Of a stretch of DNA of 64,000 nucleotides, positions 18,868-28,179 are shown one piece after another. The translations under genes were made by a program, and so were the position numbers. This DNA is from Staphylococcus piscifermentans (GTDB lineage: Bacteria > Bacillota > Bacilli > Staphylococcales > Staphylococcaceae), in the NCBI RefSeq assembly GCF_900186985.1, contig NZ_LT906447.1:2294001-2358000 (forward strand), read 5' to 3'. The notes under the pieces were generated by a model. It was not told the DNA's origin. It worked only from the letters and a program-made list of their open reading frames with translations, and ran no database searches. Positions within the stretch are counted from its first letter, which is position 1; the number at the start of each line of letters is the position of its first letter.

Positions 18868-19884
18868 TTAAAAACTTTTTGTACGATACATCAAGTATAA
18901 GAAATACGGTGCACCAATCAAGGCTACGACTATCCCTGCCGGAATTCCGGACGGCTGCAGGATGACTTGTCCTAAAGAATCTGAAAATACCAATAGAAAA
19001 GCGCCGATGAAAATGGCAAGTGGCATAAATAATTGATGTCTAGGTCCGACAATTGTTTTAGCAATATGCGGTCCCATTAAACCAATAAAACTTATAGCGC
19101 CGCTTACTGCCACAGCTGCCGAAGATAATGCTACAGCGGTAAACAGTATAACCATACGTTCACGTCGCACATTAATTCCTAAACCTTGAGCAATTTGCGC
19201 GTTAGTATTTAAGATATTCAATATGTTCGCTTTAGTAAATAAAAATGGGATAATCACAATCAACCATGGTATCAGAGCACTCACAAAGCTCCAATCGTCT
19301 CCCCAAATATTTCCGGCAAGCCAAGTAGCCATGAACTCTGACTGATCACGGTCAAACTTAGACATTGCTGTCAATGAACCGCCAGAGAGCGCGGCAGAAA
19401 GTCCGACCCCCACTAATACCATACTTGCAGGTGTAATTCCTTTTTCTTTGGTATAACTGAAGTAAAAAATAATAGTAGCCGTCAAGATACCGCCAATAAT
19501 ACTTAATATCGGCAATACATAAATAAAGTTATCTGCGTTGACATGGCCAATTACTAAAAATAATGCAATTAAAAAACCGCTTCCCGCATTAATCCCTAGT
19601 ATCCCAGGTTCAGCAAGCGGGTTATTCGTCACACTTTGCATCATTGCTCCACTCATACTTAGTGCGGCTCCTGCTAAAATAGTTATCAGCATCCGCGGTA
19701 ATCTGAAATCTAATAAAATCAGACTATCTGTATATTCACATTGTCCAAATAATGTTTTGAAAAAAGTATTGACTGACATATGATATTCACCGGAAGTCAC
19801 ACTCCATACACATGCAGCAAACAACATGACAATAGTGATAACTAATGCAATGAGTTGTTTCATTCGTAATTTCGGTTCAATCAT
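18868..19884 (-). CDS. fhuG: FhuG, ferric hydroxamate ABC permease
   Basis: 338 aa of the FecCD/BtuC family, the same length as S. aureus FhuG. About ten helices are present with the family marks GAALSMSGAMMQSVTNNPLA, GVGLSAALSGG, SFIGLMGPHIAK and SGIPAGIVVALIGAPYFLYL. With FhuB it forms the membrane channel for Fe-hydroxamate siderophores; the binding lipoproteins FhuD1/2 are encoded elsewhere. It overlaps fhuB by 4 bases, so the two are translationally coupled. Confidence 0.9.
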   Translation of the reverse strand: MIEPKLRMKQLIALVITIVMLFAACVWSVTSGEYHMSVNTFFKTLFGQCEYTDSLILLDFRLPRMLITILAGAALSMSGAMMQSVTNNPLAEPGILGINAGSGFLIALFLVIGHVNADNFIYVLPILSIIGGILTATIIFYFSYTKEKGITPASMVLVGVGLSAALSGGSLTAMSKFDRDQSEFMATWLAGNIWGDDWSFVSALIPWLIVIIPFLFTKANILNILNTNAQIAQGLGINVRRERMVILFTAVALSSAAVAVSGAISFIGLMGPHIAKTIVGPRHQLFMPLAIFIGAFLLVFSDSLGQVILQPSGIPAGIVVALIGAPYFLYLMYRTKSF

Positions 19885-20888
19885 ATCGTACGACCTCCTT
19901 TTCTAATTAAATAGATAAAGTAAGGCACACCGATAAACGATACAATTGCACCGACTGGAGCATCACCCAACATGCGAGCAACTGTATCAGCTAGCAATAC
20001 CAAGAAACCGCCGAGTACTGCTGTTAAAGGAATGACTTTTGCATAGTCTGTTCCAATCAAGAATCGTACAATATGCGGTACAATGAGTCCGACAAAGGCA
20101 ATTTGACCCACCATAGCAACAGCAATACCAGCTAAGAGCATCGTCAATATTAAGCTGATGGTACGAATCCATGTGACATTCTGTCCTAAACCTGTAGCTA
20201 AGCTTTCTCCTAAATTAAGAATAGTCAGCTGTTTACTTAAAAGAACGATTAGAATTACTGTCACAATAATAATAGGGGCGCTCCATTTCAACTGAACCCA
20301 AGTTGTACCAGAAACACCACCCATACTCCAAAAGTTAATATCTTGATTAAGTTTGAACAACAATGCGATTCCTTGGCTCAGGGCGGTTAAGAAGGCACTC
20401 ACTGCGGCGCCTGCTAAAATGATACGAATCGGATTGAAACCATCTTGGCGTGAACGTCCCATCATCAGTACAATAGTTCCACCTAAAATAGAACCGACGA
20501 AACCAGCGATCATTAAGACACCAAAACTTGCACTTGGGTAGAAAGCATAAGTGACAGCCAACATAAAGCTTGCTCCTGCATTCAACCCAATTAAACTAGG
20601 GTCGGCTAAACCGTTTTTTGTTACACCTTGCACCACAGCACCTGCAACTGCTAGCGCCATACCGACTAATACCGCGCCTAAATCGCGCGGTATTCGGATT
20701 TCACTTATAATATTATGTTGTTCAATTGCTGGATTATAATGGAAGACAGCTTGATAGATTGTTGATAAGTGAATTCTTGCATCACCATATAAAATAGATA
20801 TCAACAACATAATGAATAGTAAGAGGCAAGATAAAATAAATGCAGATGTGAAATTAATTTGTTTTTGTTTTTTCTGCTTTTGAGTCAT
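19881..20888 (-). CDS. fhuB: FhuB, ferric hydroxamate ABC permease
   Basis: 335 aa, FecCD family. Visible marks include GMALAVAGAVVQGVTKNGLADP, GAAVSAFLTALSQG, FVGLIVPHIVRFL and APVGAIVSFIGVPYFIYLI. The basic N-terminus TQKQKKQKQ precedes the first helix. Gene order fhuC-fhuB-fhuG with a 10-bp gap to fhuC and a 4-bp overlap with fhuG matches S. aureus, and the perfect Fur palindrome upstream of fhuC should control all three. Confidence 0.9.
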   Translation of the reverse strand: MTQKQKKQKQINFTSAFILSCLLLFIMLLISILYGDARIHLSTIYQAVFHYNPAIEQHNIISEIRIPRDLGAVLVGMALAVAGAVVQGVTKNGLADPSLIGLNAGASFMLAVTYAFYPSASFGVLMIAGFVGSILGGTIVLMMGRSRQDGFNPIRIILAGAAVSAFLTALSQGIALLFKLNQDINFWSMGGVSGTTWVQLKWSAPIIIVTVILIVLLSKQLTILNLGESLATGLGQNVTWIRTISLILTMLLAGIAVAMVGQIAFVGLIVPHIVRFLIGTDYAKVIPLTAVLGGFLVLLADTVARMLGDAPVGAIVSFIGVPYFIYLIRKGGRTI

Positions 20889-20898
20889 CTAACTTTCC

Positions 20899-21705
20899 TC
20901 ACACTTTTGAATAATGCTTACATAATAAATCATATGTGACGAGCATCGGTTTTCCTGTCCGTGGATCTGTACTTAATTCAGCATCAATATTAAATACTTG
21001 TTCTAAAATATCTTTCGTTAATACTTCGTGAGTTTCACCTGAAGAGACAATGTCTCCGCCTTTCATAGCGATAAGGTGGTCGGAGAAGCGGATTGCTTGG
21101 TTAATATCATGCAATACCATCACAATTGTAGTGCCATGTTCACGGTTTAATTCCTGAACAAGTTCCAAAATTTCTAGTTGGTGACTGATATCCAAGTAAG
21201 TTGTCGGTTCATCTAAAAAAATGATGTCAGTTTTTTGGGCTAAAGCCATAGCAATCCAAACACGTTGTCTTTGACCACCACTGAGGTCATTAATTGCGCG
21301 GTGTTTAAAGTCGTATGTTCCAGTTACTTTTAAAGCCCAATCAATTTCTTCTTTATCTTCAGCACTTAAACGTCCGAATCCCTTTTGATGCGGGAAGCGT
21401 CCATAAGATACTAATTCACCAGCTGTAAGCCCGTCAGCAACATCCGGAGATTGCGGTAAAATTGCAATTTTTTTAGCGATTTCTTTTGTAGATTGCGTGT
21501 GTATATTTTTACCATCTAATAAAATTTCGCCGTTTTTCACAGAAAGTAAGCGTGACAATGCCTTTAACAATGTTGATTTACCGCAACCGTTCGGTCCGAT
21601 AATGGACGTCACTTTACCATCAGGAATTTCAACGTCTAAATCACTAACAATAACATGTTCCCCATATCCGATTGTTACTTGTTGACCGTTTAAACGATTC
21701 ATCAA
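20899..21705 (-). CDS. fhuC: FhuC, siderophore ABC transporter ATPase
   Basis: 268 aa. Walker A IGPNGCGKSTLLKAL, Q-loop ILPQSP, signature NDLSGGQRQRVWIAMAL, Walker B IIFLDEPTTYLD and H-loop MVLHDINQAIR are complete. It is the FepC/FhuC type that energises FecCD permeases; in S. aureus FhuC also powers other catecholate and carboxylate siderophore importers that lack an ATPase. That matters for the ATPase-less permease at 56892. First gene of fhuCBG. Confidence 0.92.
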   Translation of the reverse strand: MMNRLNGQQVTIGYGEHVIVSDLDVEIPDGKVTSIIGPNGCGKSTLLKALSRLLSVKNGEILLDGKNIHTQSTKEIAKKIAILPQSPDVADGLTAGELVSYGRFPHQKGFGRLSAEDKEEIDWALKVTGTYDFKHRAINDLSGGQRQRVWIAMALAQKTDIIFLDEPTTYLDISHQLEILELVQELNREHGTTIVMVLHDINQAIRFSDHLIAMKGGDIVSSGETHEVLTKDILEQVFNIDAELSTDPRTGKPMLVTYDLLCKHYSKV

Positions 21706-21831
21706 TTTCTTTCATCCTTCCATTTTTTGAAAACAATTAATCAAGCCTTGAACTCAGATAGTTTTTCTGTTCTTCCCCATTCCAAGACTTTACTCAGTTT
21801 TCTTTCATCTCTTAAAAATATTTATCTCGTA

Positions 21832-21858
21832 AGATTGAATTAACTTTAGATTCAATCT
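21832..21858. repeat. Inverted repeat in the fhuC leader
   Basis: Perfect 9-bp arms AGATTGAAT/ATTCAATCT around a 9-nt loop, between the Fur box and the fhuC start. It could be a leader hairpin or an operator. Confidence 0.5.
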
Positions 21859-21902
21859 AATAATGTTTATCTTAAGTTCTTTATCAATCACCTTAATGTA
21901 AT

Positions 21903-21917
21903 TGATAATCATTATCA
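21903..21917. promoter_or_regulatory. Fur box of fhuCBG
   Basis: TGATAATCATTATCA is a perfect 15-bp palindrome within ATTGATAATCATTATCAT and matches the classic Fur consensus (GATAATGATAATCATTATC) closely. Binding of Fe-Fur here would shut off fhuCBG when iron is plentiful. Confidence 0.92.
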
Positions 21918-21975
21918 TAGGATATATTATAACACCTCAGTGCTTATTTTCCTAACAAATCTTTACTTTAGATAT

Positions 21976-22010
21976 GAAAAAACTGAGACAAGAAATGAAT
22001 GTCTCAGCTT
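21976..22010 (-). terminator. Terminator of the YitT-family gene
   Basis: Stem CTGAGACA/TGTCTCAG (21983-21990 with 22000-22007) followed on the minus strand by TTTTTTCAT. Confidence 0.72.
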
Positions 22011-22052
22011 GCTTTATAATTAATAAAAATTAAATCTGTCTCGTTCTCAAAG

Positions 22053-22889
22053 TTACTCATCAGCTAAAAATCCGTTGCCATAAACATCACGCACGTCATG
22101 AATAACTAAAAAGGCATTTTCATCTAAACTGCGAATCAGTCGTTTAGCTTTGGAAACTTGAGTCTTACTAATGACTACATATAAGATTTCTTTATCTTCT
22201 TTAGAATAATAGCCGCGACCATCGATAATTGTGACACCACGACCTACTTTTTCATCTATAACTTTAGCTACCTCATCAGGGCGGCTGGAAATGATAGTCA
22301 TAGCTTTCTTAGTGTTTAAACCTTCAATTACAAATTCCATAACTTTAGTTCCGATGTATAAGGAAATGATAGTCACCAAAATTTTATCCAGCGGAATAAC
22401 CGTAATGGAGATGGCTACTACAATCAAATCGAAGAATAATAAAGCATACGATGTACTGACATCTAAGTACTTATGAGCTAAGCGAGCTAAAATTGTTGTT
22501 CCAGCAGTTGTTCCGCCGGCTAGGACGATCACTCCGATACCTAAACCAACACAAGAACCCCCAAAAACTGCATTTACCACAACGTTGCCTGTCTCAATAT
22601 GCCATGATTCTGTCAATCCCAAGAAAACAGAAATTAAAACAGTTGCAATGATGGTTAAGAACATGCTCCGCTTACTTAAAAATTTATAACCGATGACAAT
22701 TAAAATAGCATTCAACACAAAGTTAGTAATACCTGGTGACAAATGAAATGCGTAATATAAAACGATGGCAAGTCCGGTCACGCCACCTTCGCCTAGTTTA
22801 CCTGAAATGATGAAAGTATTTACCCCAGCTGAAAAAACAAACGATCCAAATACTACTAACGCCAGGTCGCGCACTGTTTTTTTATTCAA
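22053..22889 (-). CDS. YitT-family membrane protein with DUF2179 domain
   Basis: 278 aa from a TTG start (22887-22889) placed 6-7 bases behind AAGGGGGCGG; the longer frame begins with residues that overlap this site. Five or so helices occupy residues ~1-195 (GVNTFIISGKLGEGGVTGLA, GGTTAGTTILARL). A C-terminal cytoplasmic DUF2179 domain starts near NTKKAMTIISSRPDEVAKVI and contains GRGVTIIDGRGYYSKEDKEI. The function of YitT proteins is unknown. The gene is monocistronic. Confidence 0.82.
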   Translation of the reverse strand: MNKKTVRDLALVVFGSFVFSAGVNTFIISGKLGEGGVTGLAIVLYYAFHLSPGITNFVLNAILIVIGYKFLSKRSMFLTIIATVLISVFLGLTESWHIETGNVVVNAVFGGSCVGLGIGVIVLAGGTTAGTTILARLAHKYLDVSTSYALLFFDLIVVAISITVIPLDKILVTIISLYIGTKVMEFVIEGLNTKKAMTIISSRPDEVAKVIDEKVGRGVTIIDGRGYYSKEDKEILYVVISKTQVSKAKRLIRSLDENAFLVIHDVRDVYGNGFLADE

Positions 22890-23013
22890 AATGACCGCCC
22901 CCTTATAAAATTGTATAGACACTTAAATGTTAGCATAAGTCTTGTCGAGGCTACAATATAGCGATTTACATTTTAGCAACCACAATAGTTTGTAAATAAT
23001 TCTGAAAATTTTG

Positions 23014-23042
23014 TTTACTTTCGATTAGCGGTTTGCTATAAT
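23014..23042 (+). promoter_or_regulatory. Sigma-A-type promoter of the candidate small RNA
   Basis: TTTACT-N17-TATAAT with TTTGC just before the -10. It points away from the flanking minus-strand genes, so it must serve something on the plus strand. Confidence 0.65.
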
Positions 23043-23048
23043 AAATTT

Positions 23049-23235
23049 CAACTTCTTTAATCAATAGATTAAGGGAGTTATCTCCTTTGTGTTGTTTACA
23101 ATAAACAAACAAAATTTTCGCTCGAATGCACGAACAGTACCTAGTCCTTACTGATTACGTGTATCAAATTCATTTCCCGTAAAAGACCAAGTAATGTTTG
23201 TGTCTCCCCACATTCATTTATTTGGTCTTTTCATA
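23049..23235 (+). ncRNA. Candidate small RNA between the YitT and NupC-type genes
   Basis: A transcript of about 185 nt is expected from the promoter at 23014-23042 to the hairpin AAAAGACCAA/TTGGTCTTTT (23181-23190 with 23222-23231). The hairpin has an inner AATG/CATT helix and exposes CTCCCC in its loop. C-rich UCCC loops that bind ribosome binding sites are typical of staphylococcal regulatory RNAs. A 21-codon frame (GTG, VLFTINKQNFRSNARTVPSP...) with GGGAG ten bases upstream might make it a small mRNA instead. I do not recognise a named RNA. Confidence 0.5.
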
Positions 23236-23313
23236 TTATTAATCCCTCTTTCTTCAAAAAGAAAAAAACAATGCTCAACCAAAAGTTGAACATTGCTTCA
23301 TGAAAATATCGAC

Positions 23314-24543
23314 TTACCATGCAAACAATCCGACAAATGCAGCTGTAAGCAGGGAAACGAGTATACCTGATAATAACATCATCGGTACATATTTCGATAC
23401 AAAATCGGATGTTTTCTGGTTGACGATTCCTTTTAGTGTTCCGACAATCATACCAATTGTGGAGAAGTTTGCGAATGATACAAGGAAGGTAGAAATAACG
23501 GCACGTCTATGTGGGTCATATGATTTAACCACATCTGAAATTTGTCCCATAACTACGAACTCATTGGTAACAATTTTCTTCGCCATTTGTTGCGCTACAA
23601 TCCATGCTGTATCCCATGGCAATCCAAGAAGTAATGCAAATGGATACATAAATACGCCTAGAATTTGGTTGAGTCCGAAACTGCCTTTTACATGAATCCA
23701 ACCGCCGATAATGCCTGTTATTAAATTGATGAAACGATCTAACAAGTCAGCTAATGCTACGAAACTGATTACAAATGCAATAATAATCAATACTAATTTC
23801 CCAGCATTAATAACTGAGTCACCTAAGAATGAGAAGAACGGTTGGCGTTGTGCGCCTTCTTCTTTAAGGTTATAAATAATATCTTCTCGTTCTTCTACAC
23901 TGACTGGATTTAAAATTGATGTCACAATAATGGCGTTAATAATATTTAAAGGAATAGCAGTTAATACTAATTCGCCTGGAATCATAGTAACGTATGCCCC
24001 GACGATGGCACCCGACACTGAACTCATCGACATCATTGCAATGGTTAACACACGGACTTCGTTCATTCTTTTTAATTGTTCACTTGAAACAGCTAATGCT
24101 TCAGTGTTTCCTAAGAACATCATTTCAATACCGAAGAATGACTCGAATTTAGGCTGGCGCGTGACTTTCGCTAATAACCAACCCACTGCTCCGATAAATT
24201 TCGGTAAAATATTTAAATACATTAAGATATCAAATAATGGAACGACAAGTAAAATCGGGAATAATGCTGAAATTGCCATATCCATTTGTTTTTGGTTTAC
24301 GAAGCTTGCAAATGCAAAACCAGTACCTGCATTGGCAGATTCTATTACCCAGGAAATACCATCCGCCATTTTAGATACGAACCAGTTTCCCCATGGGAAG
24401 AACACAAAGAACCATGCAAGAATTAAGTTAACAACGACTAAGATTACAACTGACTTCCATTGAATTGCTTTACGGTTTCTGGAAAAGAGCACTGCAATTC
24501 CTAAAAATACCGCCAGCCCAATAATATTGATAAGTAAGTACAT
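23314..24543 (-). CDS. NupC-type concentrative nucleoside transporter
   Basis: 409 aa, CNT family, with about ten helices plus the re-entrant hairpins. Typical features are an N-terminal helix pair, LFPILLVVPLFDILMYLNIL, GIEMMFLGNTEALAVSSEQL in the substrate region, MSSVSGAIVGAYVTMIPGEL and, near the end, GQISDVVKSYDPHRRAVIST. It imports nucleosides using the sodium or proton gradient. It stands alone, and the exact nucleoside preference cannot be read from the sequence. Confidence 0.88.
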   Translation of the reverse strand: MYLLINIIGLAVFLGIAVLFSRNRKAIQWKSVVILVVVNLILAWFFVFFPWGNWFVSKMADGISWVIESANAGTGFAFASFVNQKQMDMAISALFPILLVVPLFDILMYLNILPKFIGAVGWLLAKVTRQPKFESFFGIEMMFLGNTEALAVSSEQLKRMNEVRVLTIAMMSMSSVSGAIVGAYVTMIPGELVLTAIPLNIINAIIVTSILNPVSVEEREDIIYNLKEEGAQRQPFFSFLGDSVINAGKLVLIIIAFVISFVALADLLDRFINLITGIIGGWIHVKGSFGLNQILGVFMYPFALLLGLPWDTAWIVAQQMAKKIVTNEFVVMGQISDVVKSYDPHRRAVISTFLVSFANFSTIGMIVGTLKGIVNQKTSDFVSKYVPMMLLSGILVSLLTAAFVGLFAW

Positions 24544-24787
24544 ATGACACCCGCCTTTTATTTTTCTGAAGTATGTATGAATAGATTATCACTCAAAAAT
24601 GACTGCTTGTTTAAGCGCTCTTTTCTTTAAGCAATAGGATTCACATCATTATGGTTGATCGTATTTACAAAGATAATTTAAATGCTTTTTTAGTATATCA
24701 TGTTGAAACGTACCTTTGAATTACATTTTTAAAAGTCAAATAAAAATACTTACCACGAAAGTTGAACTGTCATATTTTTTACTTAAA

Positions 24788-24829
24788 TTAAAAAGGAAGG
24801 GGAACTTTAGTTTGTCTTGCCCCTTCCTT
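24788..24829 (-). terminator. Terminator of abcA
   Basis: 10-bp stem AAGGAAGGGG/CCCCTTCCTT (24793-24802 with 24820-24829), followed on the minus strand by TTTTTAATTT. Confidence 0.85.
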
Positions 24830-24836
24830 GAGTTAA

Positions 24837-26567
24837 TTAATCTGTTAATTTTTGTGTCATCACAAATTCTTTATATTTCTTATGTGTTTCCATGAGTTCT
24901 TTATGTTTGCCGATTCCAGTTACATGGCCGCCATCTAAGAAAATAATTTGGTCTGCTTTCATAATGGTAGAAAGACGGTGTGCGATTACAACAGTCGTAC
25001 GTTCCTCCATTAAGGTTTCTAAAGATTCTTGTATTTTCTTTTCACTTTCACTATCCAGATTGGCTGTAGCTTCGTCTAGCAAGAGAATATCTGGATTCTT
25101 CACGAAACTGCGTGCGATATCAATACGTTGTCTTTGACCGCCTGATAATTTCAAACCGCGTTCTCCAACCAAAGTATCGTAACCTTCATCGAACTCCATA
25201 ATAAAATCATGACAATTTGCGAGTTTTGTATACTTTTCAAGCTCTGCATCAGTAACTTCTCGGTTAATACCATATAATATGTTATCGCGGATCGTACCGC
25301 TCATCATGGCATTAGATTGCATAACATAACCGATTTTATTTCTCCAATCAGACAAAGGTAATTGGTAAATAGATACTCCCGCATAAAGAATATCGCCGTG
25401 AGTAACATCGTACATTCTTTCAATCAAATTAAAGATTGTACTTTTACCTGACCCAGATGGCCCCACAAAAGCAGTTACCTTTCCTTTTGGAATTTCAAAA
25501 TTTAAATCATGCAATACTTCTTTGACATCATAGCCGAAATCTACATTATCAAAAGTAAGACTGCCGTTAGATAAATCTTGATTTGTCGGCGCTTCAACTT
25601 TTTCTAATGGTTCTTGCATAATCTCATAAATTCTGCTGCTAGCTCCTACCGCCTTTTTATAATCCGTCATTAATGTAGAAAGATTAACTAACGGCATAGA
25701 CAATTGGATGACATAGAAAATCATGGCAACCAATGTTCCGGCTGTAATAGCACCTGAAGAAATTCTTATGCCACCGAATCCAAGAATAATCCCGATAGTC
25801 AATAGCATAATCAAGCCAGAAATAGGTTGAATCACTGCAGCAATTTTAGCTTGTTTTAAACCTAAATTATAGATTTCTTTCAAATTCAAATGAGCTTTAT
25901 CTAATTCAATTTGCTCTGTATTTGCCACTTTAACTAAGCGCATCTCTGTTAGGACACGTCCCAGCAAACCACTGAAGTTTGCGATTTCAGCTTGAGTACG
26001 AGTTGAAATTCGTTGCATTACTCTTCCTAAAGGTATCATTATCGCTACAAATAGAGGAATGGTAATAAACGTTAAAAGTGTCATCTGCCAATCCATAATA
26101 AAAAGCATGATTAACGAACCGATGAGTGTAATAACCGATGGCAATACATTCGGCAACTTTTGAGATACAAATTCATTGATAACTTTTGTATCATCCGTTA
26201 AACGGCTCATCAACTGTCCGCTTTCGTTCACATCAAAAAAGCGCATGCGCAAACGTATAATATGAGCCCATACTACTGATCGGATTGCATAAATTATTTT
26301 TTCACCAATTTTACTCAATAAATACAAGCCGATACCGCTTAATACAGCGTTCAACGCAAAAACAGCAACAAATATAAGAATAAATTGCATGTTAAATTGG
26401 CTGCCAGTGAATTTATCTACCATTCTTCCTGTAAATAAAGGGACCAGCAGTCCACTTATACTACCTAATGAAGAAATAGAAACTGCCACTATAATAAGTC
26501 CAAGCGGCCACTTTAATTTTTTCAAAAGAAATAATAAAGGATTGCTCTTCGTTTTTGTCTGTTCCAT
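24837..26567 (-). CDS. abcA: AbcA, ABC-type multidrug exporter (half-transporter)
   Basis: 576 aa. Six-helix export domain (residues ~15-310, with MRFFDVNESGQLMSRLTDD as a coupling motif), then the ATPase: Walker A GPSGSGKSTIFNLI, signature LKLSGGQRQRIDIARSF, Walker B ILLLDEATANLD, H-loop IAHRLSTI. It works as a homodimer. In S. aureus abcA lies divergent to pbp4 exactly as here, and AbcA influences beta-lactam susceptibility and exports phenol-soluble modulins. The ~230-bp shared upstream region is where MgrA/NorG-type regulators act in S. aureus. Confidence 0.9.
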   Translation of the reverse strand: MEQTKTKSNPLLFLLKKLKWPLGLIIVAVSISSLGSISGLLVPLFTGRMVDKFTGSQFNMQFILIFVAVFALNAVLSGIGLYLLSKIGEKIIYAIRSVVWAHIIRLRMRFFDVNESGQLMSRLTDDTKVINEFVSQKLPNVLPSVITLIGSLIMLFIMDWQMTLLTFITIPLFVAIMIPLGRVMQRISTRTQAEIANFSGLLGRVLTEMRLVKVANTEQIELDKAHLNLKEIYNLGLKQAKIAAVIQPISGLIMLLTIGIILGFGGIRISSGAITAGTLVAMIFYVIQLSMPLVNLSTLMTDYKKAVGASSRIYEIMQEPLEKVEAPTNQDLSNGSLTFDNVDFGYDVKEVLHDLNFEIPKGKVTAFVGPSGSGKSTIFNLIERMYDVTHGDILYAGVSIYQLPLSDWRNKIGYVMQSNAMMSGTIRDNILYGINREVTDAELEKYTKLANCHDFIMEFDEGYDTLVGERGLKLSGGQRQRIDIARSFVKNPDILLLDEATANLDSESEKKIQESLETLMEERTTVVIAHRLSTIMKADQIIFLDGGHVTGIGKHKELMETHKKYKEFVMTQKLTD

Positions 26568-26725
26568 ATACTTACCTCAACTGAATTATAAAATATCTTT
26601 ACTTTAACTTTATGCTTTGCAAAATATTTACAGAACAAGGAATGTAAGAGGTCTGGCACTCTTCCGTCAGACAACCCTCAGACTGACCGACCTATCTCGA
26701 TTGCCTTTGCAGAAGTGCACATACC

Positions 26726-26753
26726 TTGTTTCCAACATCTTTTGTGATAAACT
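26726..26753 (+). promoter_or_regulatory. Probable pbp4 promoter
   Basis: TTGTTT-N16-TAAACT about 40 bases before the ATG. Plausible but not strong. Confidence 0.4.
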
Positions 26754-26796
26754 AGTTCTGTTAATAAACTAATATTGAAGGAATGAAAGTTACGTT

Positions 26797-28089
26797 ATGA
26801 AAAAAATAATATTAATAACTCTGCTGATATTCTTCGCAAGTACAATTATAACACCATTTTCAGAAGCAGCCACCAATACCCCCTCCCCTGCTGAAGTCGC
26901 AAATGAATATGGTTATAATATATCAGATGACTTCAATCCAGAGGGCGCTGTCAATATAAGTCAGACAGGACAAGTCTTATATGACTATCATATGAACAAA
27001 AAATGGTATCCAGCCTCCATGACAAAATTAATGACGATGTATCTTACGCTAGAAGCAGTTAAAGAACATAAATTATCTCTTGATGATAAAGTGAAAATTA
27101 CTAATGATGATTATAGAATGTCTACATTACCTGAACTTAGCAATACGAAACTTTACCCGGGAGAAACTTATACTATCAAAGAACTTTTACAAATTACCGT
27201 ATCGGCATCTAGTAATGCGGCAGCTTTAATTTTAGCTAAGAAAGTAGGAGGCAATACTTCAGATTTTACCGATCAAATGAATAAAAAAGCTAAAAAACTC
27301 GGTATGACTCAAACACATTTTGTTAATCCAACAGGGGCTGAAAATAACCTTTTGCAAAATTACGCTCCTAAAAAGTATAAAAATGAAATGTCTAGTAGAG
27401 CATCTGCTAAAGACTTTGCAATTTTGTCTCAAAGAGTTATCCAAGACACGCCTAAAATACTTTATTTCACTAAGCAATTAGCACCGACCCAACATGGCGT
27501 TACATACTATACCTTCAATTGGTCTCTCGAAGGCTCAGAATTGAGTTTGAAAGGAACGGATGGCTTAAAAACAGGCTCAAGCGATATTGCAGATTATAAC
27601 CATACGATTACAACTAAACGTAATGGCTTCCGTATTGATCAAGCCATTATGGGCGCCGGCGATTACAAACATCTTGGTGGTGAGAAAGAACGTAATAAAA
27701 TGGGGAACAGTATTATGAATCGTTCTTTCGATCAATATAAATATGTAAAAGTCCTTTCTAAAGGTGAACAAAAAATTAACGGTAAAAAGTATTTTGTCAA
27801 AAAAGATTTATATGATGTGTTGCCAAAAGATTACACGAAAAAAGATTATAAATTTGTAATCAAAGATGGGCAAGTGCATATTGATTATCCAAGACAATTT
27901 ATTTCTAATCAATATGGTCCACCTTCTGTAGAAGTAAAAAGACCTTTAATACATGAAGCAACTACTTTCGCACAATCTTCATTTTCTGAACATCCTGTGT
28001 TGACCGTGCTAGGATTCGTCTTTATTATCGCTGCACTTGCCATTATTATTTTCTTAATTATTGATGGTATAAGACGTCGCAAAAAATAA
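26797..28089 (+). CDS. pbp4: PBP4, low-molecular-mass penicillin-binding protein (carboxypeptidase/transpeptidase)
   Basis: 430 aa (S. aureus PBP4 about 431). Signal peptide at ~1-24. The penicillin-binding motifs are SMTK (within WYPASMTKLMTMY), SSN (within TVSASSNAA) and KTG (GLKTGSSD). A C-terminal beta domain and an anchor helix (~402-424) with basic tail RRRKK follow. In S. aureus PBP4 performs the high cross-linking of the wall, and its localisation depends on wall teichoic acid, whose genes lie immediately downstream here. It is divergent from abcA. Confidence 0.93.
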   Translation: MKKIILITLLIFFASTIITPFSEAATNTPSPAEVANEYGYNISDDFNPEGAVNISQTGQVLYDYHMNKKWYPASMTKLMTMYLTLEAVKEHKLSLDDKVKITNDDYRMSTLPELSNTKLYPGETYTIKELLQITVSASSNAAALILAKKVGGNTSDFTDQMNKKAKKLGMTQTHFVNPTGAENNLLQNYAPKKYKNEMSSRASAKDFAILSQRVIQDTPKILYFTKQLAPTQHGVTYYTFNWSLEGSELSLKGTDGLKTGSSDIADYNHTITTKRNGFRIDQAIMGAGDYKHLGGEKERNKMGNSIMNRSFDQYKYVKVLSKGEQKINGKKYFVKKDLYDVLPKDYTKKDYKFVIKDGQVHIDYPRQFISNQYGPPSVEVKRPLIHEATTFAQSSFSEHPVLTVLGFVFIIAALAIIIFLIIDGIRRRKK

Positions 28090-28106
28090 ACCGCTATTAT
28101 AAAAAG

Positions 28107-28178
28107 AAGCTCGCTTGCAGTATTGAAAAAGTTGAATTTTCAGGTTCAACTTTTTCTCATTTACTGCAAAGTGAGCTT
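28107..28178. terminator. Bidirectional terminator between pbp4 and tagD
   Basis: A nested structure: inner stem AAAAAGTTGAA/TTCAACTTTTT and outer arms AAGCTCGCTTGCAGTA/TACTGCAAAGTGAGCTT. It runs up to the tagD stop codon and can serve both converging genes. Confidence 0.8.
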
Positions 28179-28179
28179 T

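Larger units (their letters stand above)
22890..23313. other. Intergenic region holding a candidate small RNA
   Basis: About 420 bases without a protein gene of normal size. It contains a well-formed plus-strand promoter and a hairpin end, annotated separately as a candidate RNA. Both flanking genes point left. Confidence 0.5.

Noticed and set aside
19538..19783. Plus-strand frames opposite fhuG, fhuB, pit and nupC
   Set aside because: Antisense shadows of membrane-protein genes rich in Ala/Ile/Thr codons; none has a ribosome binding site.
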